A DNA stretch of 64,000 nt from Variovorax sp. 770b2. Its GTDB lineage: Bacteria; Pseudomonadota; Gammaproteobacteria; Burkholderiales; Burkholderiaceae_C. Position numbers and translations under genes: made by a program. Shown one piece after another: positions 59,401 through 64,000 of the stretch. The notes under the pieces are model-generated. The model was given only the letters and a program-made list of their open reading frames with translations, did not search any database and was not told where the DNA came from. Every line of letters begins with the position of its first letter. Position 1 is the first letter of the stretch. The stretch covers positions 465,546 through 529,545 of the forward strand of contig NZ_FOXJ01000001.1 of assembly GCF_900115685.1 (NCBI RefSeq), given 5' to 3'.

Positions 59401-62400
59401 TGAGCCGGGCGGCCGCGCATCTGCTGTCCAAAGACCAGTTGCTCCTCAACGACCGCGATTGGGACAGTGACATCGGCCAGCTCAAGATCACCGAGGTGCT
59501 CGACGCCAAGGGCGGCACCGTTGCGCTCACCGCCAGCGGCGACGTGCTCTTCACGCCCGATGCGCGCTACACCGGCGTGATGGGCTTCAAGTACAAGGTG
59601 AAGGATGCCGAGGGCCATTTCACCGAGGTGAGCAATAGCGCCACCGGCCAGACCGAGCCCATGAAAGCGGCCGTATACCTGCAAACCGGCGACCTGCCGA
59701 GCGATCCATTGGCAGCGGAGCAGTGGTATCTGAGCGATGTCAATGTCATGCCTGTGTGGCAGGACTACACCGGCAAAGGCATCCGGATTGGCCAGTTCGA
59801 GCCGGGTGGCGCGTTCAGCACGGATCCAGAGGTCTTCGACTATCGGCACCCGGATCTACAGCCCAACGCCGACAGGGTCTGGCTGAACACGCTCGATGCG
59901 AACGGCAGAAACGACGCGCCGCAAACCTTCAGCAGCCACGCCACGATGGTGGCTGGCGTCATGGCTGCGGCACGTAATGGGGAGGGCGGCATTGGCGTGG
60001 CCTACGACGCAACGCTTGCAGGGCATTACATCCAGGGCGAAGGTCTGGAGGTCGGCCGGCTCAACCAGGAAATCACCGACGCGCTGGCGAAATTCAAGGA
60101 CTTCGACGTGGTCAACAACTCCTGGGGCCCCTCGAAGAGCTTCGGGCTGGACGTAGTACCCGAGGGCTCGCTCGAGCAGGGCATCCTCGACGCCGTCGCT
60201 CACGGCCGCGATGGCTTGGGTACGGCCATCGTGATGGCTGGTGGCAACGACCGCGCGACGGGCGCGAACACCAACTACAACGCGCTCACTGCCAATCGGG
60301 CCGTGATCGTCGCAGGCAGCATCAATGCACCGGGCGACCTGGGCACGTTGCAACTGGGGAGCAAACCGTTCAGCAACCCGGGCGCCTCCATTCTGGTGTC
60401 TGCACCGGGCAGCAACATCGACTCGACCAGCCGCGAACTGATTGCGGACAACGGCTCGACCTTCGGGGGCGACTACGGCACCAGCCAGGGCACCAGCTTC
60501 GCGGCGCCTATCGTTTCGGGCGTCATCGCTCTGATGCTCGAAGCCAACCCTGCGCTCGGCTATCGAGACATCCAGGCCATCCTCGCGATGACGGCCACGA
60601 AAGTGAGCGACCCGAACGGAACCGATTGGGTTACCAACGGCGCCAAGACCTGGAACGGCGGCGGAATGCATGCCAGCCACGACTACGGTTTTGGCAAGGT
60701 CGATGCCCGCGCCGCGGTGCGATTGGCCGAAACCTGGACTGAGCAGAACACGTACGCGAACCAGTTCGCCACGACGGTTGCCAGCGGCATTCTCAAAGCA
60801 GCAATTCCCGATGGTTCCGGCATGCTGACACGCACGCTTTCCGTGGGGTCGGGGCTGGAAGTCGAGAGCGCGCAAGTCACGCTTGAACTGGAGCATCAGC
60901 GTTGGGGCGATTTGATCATCAAGCTGATCTCTCCCGGAGGAACCGAGAGCATTCTGGTCAACCGGCCCGACAAGGCGCCGGGCAGCGCGGCTTCCGACCT
61001 GGGTAATGCGTCGTCGGGGCCGTTGAGCTTCAGCTTCAACACCACCCATGTGCTGGGAGAGCAAAGCACAGGCAGCTGGACACTGCAGGTCATCGACGCG
61101 GTCACCGGCAATGTCGGAACACTCAACAACTGGACGCTGGATCTGTACGGCAAGAAGGTTGACACCAACGACCTCTACGTTTACACCAACGAATACGCTG
61201 GCAATGCGGGCTTTGCACGCAATGCGTTGACCGACGGCAATGGCGGCAGGGACACGATCAACGCCAGCGCCGTCACTGGCGACAGCACCATCAACCTGAT
61301 CAACGGCAGCGCCAGCAAGATCGCGGGCACGGCGCTGAGCATCGGTGGCGACATCGAAATCGCATTTGGCGGCGACGGCAACGACACCTTGACGGGGAAC
61401 GGGCTGAGCAACGTATTGCTGGGCGGGCGCGGTGCGGATGTCATCAGTGGCGGGGATGGAAACGACACGCTGGACGGCAGCAAGGGCAATGACGTGCTCA
61501 CGGGCGGCGCGGGCAGCGATCTCTTCGTCATCGGCAAGGACGCCGGCGCACAGGATGCGATCGTTGACTTTGCAATTGGCGACGGCCCGAGCGCACCTGA
61601 AACCATTGCGTTGGTGGGCTTTGGAAACCTGAACTTCGCAACGCTGGTCCGCACTCAAGTGGGGGCGGACGTTCAGTTGGAACTTGGCGACGGTCAGAGC
61701 GTGCTGGTGCGCAATCGCCAGGCGAACCAACTCGGTGTTGCGCAGTTCCAGTTCTTCGCGTCGCAGGCTGCGCTACAAGCATGGCAACAAGCCGGCCAAG
61801 GCTCCGCAGCAGGCGCAGACAGCGACACCGTGCTGCAAGGCACGGCGGGCGACGATCTGCTGATAGGCGGAGGCGGCAACGACACCTTGTCGGGCAACGC
61901 CGGCAACGACAGGCTGCTGGGCGGCGCAGGGCTGGACATTCTGGACGGCGGGGCCGGCGACGACGTGTTGGTGCTTGATGGCGATCAAGGACGCATTTCG
62001 TTTTCTACCGGACTGGCCGGTACAGGCGTGCGGACCGGCGGAGCTGGCGCAGATCGCTTTCTGGTCGCACCCGATGGCGGAGGCTCGCCGTCGATGGGCT
62101 TCTACAGCAACGACATAGGCACCAGCAATCTGATTTCGGATTTTGAGTTGGCGGTAGACAAGATCGATCTGAGCCAGTTTGCCTGGATCAAGGATTTCAG
62201 CCAGCTCAAGATCAACAAGGCGTTGAACATCAACGGCAAGTTCATCACGCGCATCTTGGCCCAGGCAGAGGGGCAATCGACTGTCTCGGTGGGGCTTTCC
62301 GCCATCGATCCGACCGTTCTCACGGCCGCCCATTTCGTCTTTGCGGGCAGTGCGGATGCAGTGCCGTTGCCCGTGTCGAAGGCGAGTTCAAGCACCGTGG

Positions 62401-64000
62401 CGGGCGCAGCGCCCTTGGCGATCGCTTCGCCCCTGGCAGCCGGCCCGACGCAACCGTTGCCTATCGTGGGCACCGGCGCAAACGACGTGCTGACCGGAGA
62501 TGCCGGCGCCAATACGATCAATGGCCTGGCGGGCGCCGACAGCATGACCGGGCGCACCGGCGACGACATCTATATCGTCGACAACATCGGCGACAAGGCC
62601 AGCGAACTACCCGGTGGCGGCTACGACACGGTGCAGTCCGGCGTGAGCTACCAATTGAGCGACGACGTCGAAGTGCTGGTACTCACGGGCACTGGCAATC
62701 TCGATGCCACTGGCAATGGGCAGCGCAATCGCCTGGTGGGCAATGCTGGCGACAATCGACTGGACGGTGGCGCAGAGGCCGACGACATGGTGGGCGGAGC
62801 GGGCAACGACGTTTATGTCGTGGACAACCAGTTGGATACGGTCTCCGAAGACTTCGATGCCGGTGTCGATGCGATCCTGTCCTCGGTTTCGTGGACGCTT
62901 GGCAAAAATCTGGAGAACCTCGGCCTGATCGGCACACGCGACGTCAACGGGACCGGCAACGAGCTTGCGAACGCATTGAGCGGAAATGCTGGCGACAACA
63001 TCCTGGACGGTGCGCAGGGCGCCGATAGCATGGTGGGCGGTGCGGGCAACGATACCTACTATGTCGACAACGTCGGCGATACCGTGGTCGAGGCTTTGAA
63101 TGCAGGAGTGGATACCGTCTATACAAGCATCAATGCAGTGTTGGGTTCCGATGTAGAGAACGCCGTGCTGCTTGGTACTGCAACCTCGGCAACAGGCAAC
63201 GCATTGGACAACGCCTTGATTGGCAATGCTCTGGCCAATGTCCTGGTTGGAGGCCTCGGCAATGACCACTTGAGTGGATACGCCGGGGATGACAGCCTGG
63301 ATGGAGGCAGTGGGGATGATTGCCTTTCAGGGGGGGAAGGAAATGACACCCTGCGGGGAGGCGGCGGCATCGACACCGTCGTTTTTCGCGGGGCACTGGA
63401 GGACTACGTTTTCATGACTTCGCCTTCGGGAGTCCAATATGTGAGTGATACCGTCGCTGGCCGTGATGGCATTGACCTGCTCAACGGATTGGTCAAAGAG
63501 GATCGTATCGAGAAGCTTGTTTTCGAGAAATCGCCTGGTCGAATCTATTCTGTCGATGAAATCAAGTTCTATTCGTCACTGGAATATATTGCAAGCTTCG
63601 CGGACTTGCGTGATGCGTTCGGTACGGACGCGGACGCTGGATGGCAGCACTTTGTCAAACACGGGGCGGCGGAAGGGCGCAGACCAACGTCCAACGCAGC
63701 AACTGACATCGCTAGCCTCGGTAGCGCCCAAGATCGGACAGTCGTCGATCAGGACAATAGTCAAAGCTGGTCGCGCGTGGATATGCATTTCGACTCGCAA
63801 GGGCGTGAAGATTGGCGCAACACCTTCAACGACGATGGCACCCGCGACTGGCTGGATACTGATCAGACCAATGAGCGTGGCGACCGCAGTATTGCCATTC
63901 GCTTGGATGCCAAGGATCGCGAAGATTGGCGCAATGTCATCTATGACAATGGCACGCGCGACTGGCAGGACACAGATCAAGCCAATGAACGAGGCGACCG
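56418..64000 (+). CDS. Giant RTX protein with HExxH module and S8 subtilase-P domain (partial, 3' end off window)
   Basis: Predicted type I secretion cargo; the frame is open from ATG 56418 (after AGGGGAG) to the window end, at least 2,527 residues. Layout: residues 1-~340, AT-rich module of unknown family with HETQH at 104-108 and E139/E146 in EGRAVAFE, like a gluzincin metallopeptidase; ~512-632, EF-hand-like loops (DLNGDG, DLDGDG, DANHDG); ~739-920, RTX GGxGxD repeats; a cadherin-like stretch; ~1096-1400, S8 peptidase with His1174 ([10 protein letters not shown]), NNSWG near 1234 and Ser1360 (GTSFAAP), while the usual Asp position reads FEPGG with Glu1128; ~1443-1582, proprotein-convertase P domain ([23 protein letters not shown]); further RTX blocks ~1652-1708, ~1808-1855, ~2018-2320; then 38-residue repeats. 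It may be a protease, toxin, adhesin or all of these. Confidence 0.93.
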   Translation, partial: MAVSLSMKMANGEPFFKVENGVSQPSAKWTELHIQIINASPDLAAKYEASAAANTPYIISRNNGIYFDSSPEKKGIYVSQDYFRVGTPEETFANSLYIAIKGGHETQHGADSRNTSIGLPKVEDYKTPGDFSIARGIIEGRAVAFEALADAQLQGGKFVVNGRSLTVDSLSYSVGGDVSPLGLDFLLAEIYSNSSLTAAQKFEKAALEARDGYLEKIPSTTEGGISYFEQNMRAFAQAWTGFDPKTISNVKQDDNGYWAVTASTETGSVTRNYDPRTVVGAGALWPRPNSEVTTSNLDGGATLISSINYDSKKEVVQLFDADNNLIRRTEIVPVGTGGRISTISTYLPGTSQPDQVTVQQVDANDVVVTAPLVNGTEVNAVSLSTITTAPAPSRTPTPDGTSLGPSATNNNLVSSGSYTVGIARNFWNVNTATGNQAVIGYAITDGLRPGNSNFGLNIDASSGLGLPIARTGAIGNTDPVAGPIDYGLFGSSLNNASGFNFNLVPADPLVLDLNGDGVKLSDYGTSPVLFDADNDGGSLEQTGWVSAQDGIVVHDLDGDGKINNIRETLSEYYNGVAGSNGVAGTRPYANGFAALKSLDSNADNQFTVKDAAWNNLRVWVDANHDGKTDAGELKTFANLGITAINLAAVAQSGEVRDGNEVLARGTFMQNGVSREAIAANFLANPAGSTVTQSSSGVTVVTENVVGGAGATIAYVSKNTNAAINETLNAASLQVRNLTGGAGGDVLTGDASNNWLAGGTGADTLLGGAGDDVLLFDAADKRVDGGDGFDIAQAVGAQGVSLNLSQSNIEMAVGGIGNDVFVGGGRSTVVVRGGAGDDVIIGGAANDVLSGEDGDDTLDGGAGNDLIRGHRGHDRLLGGAGDDVVDGGLDDDDLSGGAGNDVLIGGRGDDNLKGGDGIDVAQYAGSYADYRITKLDSANGSTRYRVVDTRTGQDGADTLTGIEKLSFADVSRVDLTIGSPLPVKDVLTVNSTGQALSRAAAHLLSKDQLLLNDRDWDSDIGQLKITEVLDAKGGTVALTASGDVLFTPDARYTGVMGFKYKVKDAEGHFTEVSNSATGQTEPMKAAVYLQTGDLPSDPLAAEQWYLSDVNVMPVWQDYTGKGIRIGQFEPGGAFSTDPEVFDYRHPDLQPNADRVWLNTLDANGRNDAPQTFSSHATMVAGVMAAARNGEGGIGVAYDATLAGHYIQGEGLEVGRLNQEITDALAKFKDFDVVNNSWGPSKSFGLDVVPEGSLEQGILDAVAHGRDGLGTAIVMAGGNDRATGANTNYNALTANRAVIVAGSINAPGDLGTLQLGSKPFSNPGASILVSAPGSNIDSTSRELIADNGSTFGGDYGTSQGTSFAAPIVSGVIALMLEANPALGYRDIQAILAMTATKVSDPNGTDWVTNGAKTWNGGGMHASHDYGFGKVDARAAVRLAETWTEQNTYANQFATTVASGILKAAIPDGSGMLTRTLSVGSGLEVESAQVTLELEHQRWGDLIIKLISPGGTESILVNRPDKAPGSAASDLGNASSGPLSFSFNTTHVLGEQSTGSWTLQVIDAVTGNVGTLNNWTLDLYGKKVDTNDLYVYTNEYAGNAGFARNALTDGNGGRDTINASAVTGDSTINLINGSASKIAGTALSIGGDIEIAFGGDGNDTLTGNGLSNVLLGGRGADVISGGDGNDTLDGSKGNDVLTGGAGSDLFVIGKDAGAQDAIVDFAIGDGPSAPETIALVGFGNLNFATLVRTQVGADVQLELGDGQSVLVRNRQANQLGVAQFQFFASQAALQAWQQAGQGSAAGADSDTVLQGTAGDDLLIGGGGNDTLSGNAGNDRLLGGAGLDILDGGAGDDVLVLDGDQGRISFSTGLAGTGVRTGGAGADRFLVAPDGGGSPSMGFYSNDIGTSNLISDFELAVDKIDLSQFAWIKDFSQLKINKALNINGKFITRILAQAEGQSTVSVGLSAIDPTVLTAAHFVFAGSADAVPLPVSKASSSTVAGAAPLAIASPLAAGPTQPLPIVGTGANDVLTGDAGANTINGLAGADSMTGRTGDDIYIVDNIGDKASELPGGGYDTVQSGVSYQLSDDVEVLVLTGTGNLDATGNGQRNRLVGNAGDNRLDGGAEADDMVGGAGNDVYVVDNQLDTVSEDFDAGVDAILSSVSWTLGKNLENLGLIGTRDVNGTGNELANALSGNAGDNILDGAQGADSMVGGAGNDTYYVDNVGDTVVEALNAGVDTVYTSINAVLGSDVENAVLLGTATSATGNALDNALIGNALANVLVGGLGNDHLSGYAGDDSLDGGSGDDCLSGGEGNDTLRGGGGIDTVVFRGALEDYVFMTSPSGVQYVSDTVAGRDGIDLLNGLVKEDRIEKLVFEKSPGRIYSVDEIKFYSSLEYIASFADLRDAFGTDADAGWQHFVKHGAAEGRRPTSNAATDIASLGSAQDRTVVDQDNSQSWSRVDMHFDSQGREDWRNTFNDDGTRDWLDTDQTNERGDRSIAIRLDAKDREDWRNVIYDNGTRDWQDTDQANERGD
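63783..64000 (+). repeat. Tandem 114-bp (38-residue) repeats in the RTX protein C-terminus
   Basis: Unit 1 covers 63783-63896, unit 2 begins at 63897 and is cut by the window end. Both encode a REDWRN motif followed by NGTRDW or DGTRDW and DTDQ-x-NERGDR. Because the repeats run off the window, their number is unknown. They resemble C-terminal structural repeats of secreted proteins; the family is not recognised. Confidence 0.8.

Noticed and set aside
58620..63380. Short direct repeats considered as CRISPR or tandem arrays
   Set aside because: They are codon-level repeats of GGxGxD RTX nonapeptides in an open frame, with no conserved DNA repeat-spacer pattern.

Overview
The window is GC-rich bacterial chromosome with dense, short-spaced operons. 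The gene content and order (tpiA-secG-tRNA-Leu-nuoA to nuoN, then a DUF2818 gene, a NUDIX gene and a DUF1178 gene; rpsO-pnp; livGFKKHM) and the protein sequences point to a betaproteobacterium of the Burkholderiales, most likely family Comamonadaceae and close to Variovorax. This assignment comes from recalled family resemblance and synteny, not from a search.

Layout. 1-3527 (minus): nitrate assimilation. A NIT-ANTAR regulator (nasR) is followed by a sigma-54 promoter with NtrC-like sites, an RNA leader with an ANTAR-type hairpin and an intrinsic terminator, then nrtA and the start of nrtB. 3646-9574: housekeeping and mixed genes: tsaD, an alpha/beta hydrolase, a small heat-shock protein, a periplasmic binding protein, an aminotransferase and an EamA exporter. 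9664-14973: rpsO and pnp with leader and terminator structures, a quinone oxidoreductase, tpiA, secG and tRNA-Leu(GAG). 15041-29623: a complete 14-gene respiratory complex I operon, trailed by three small genes up to 31011. 31024-37905: an MsbA-like ABC exporter divergent from a MarR-controlled tripartite drug efflux operon (marR, outer-membrane factor, emrA, emrB). 37961-45715 (minus): a sugar ABC uptake and catabolism cluster under a LacI regulator. 45934-51851: a branched-chain amino-acid type ABC transporter with two tandem binding proteins. 52024-64000: a type I secretion system (HlyB-like, HlyD-like), a low-GC lipoprotein gene and a giant RTX protein gene that runs off the end of the window.

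Most notable. (a) The RTX protein is open for 7,583 bases without a stop. It joins an AT-rich N-terminal module carrying HExxH, EF-hand-like calcium loops, several RTX blocks, a subtilisin-like S8 domain with a proprotein-convertase P domain, and C-terminal 38-residue repeats. The AT-rich N-terminus and the AT-rich lipoprotein gene just upstream look like one acquired unit, possibly a toxin module with its immunity protein; this is inference. (b) The nitrate leader appears to combine NtrC/sigma-54 initiation with NasR antitermination, as in Klebsiella nas operons. (c) The MarR-controlled efflux operon has a strong promoter with a palindrome filling its spacer and a probably leaderless first mRNA.
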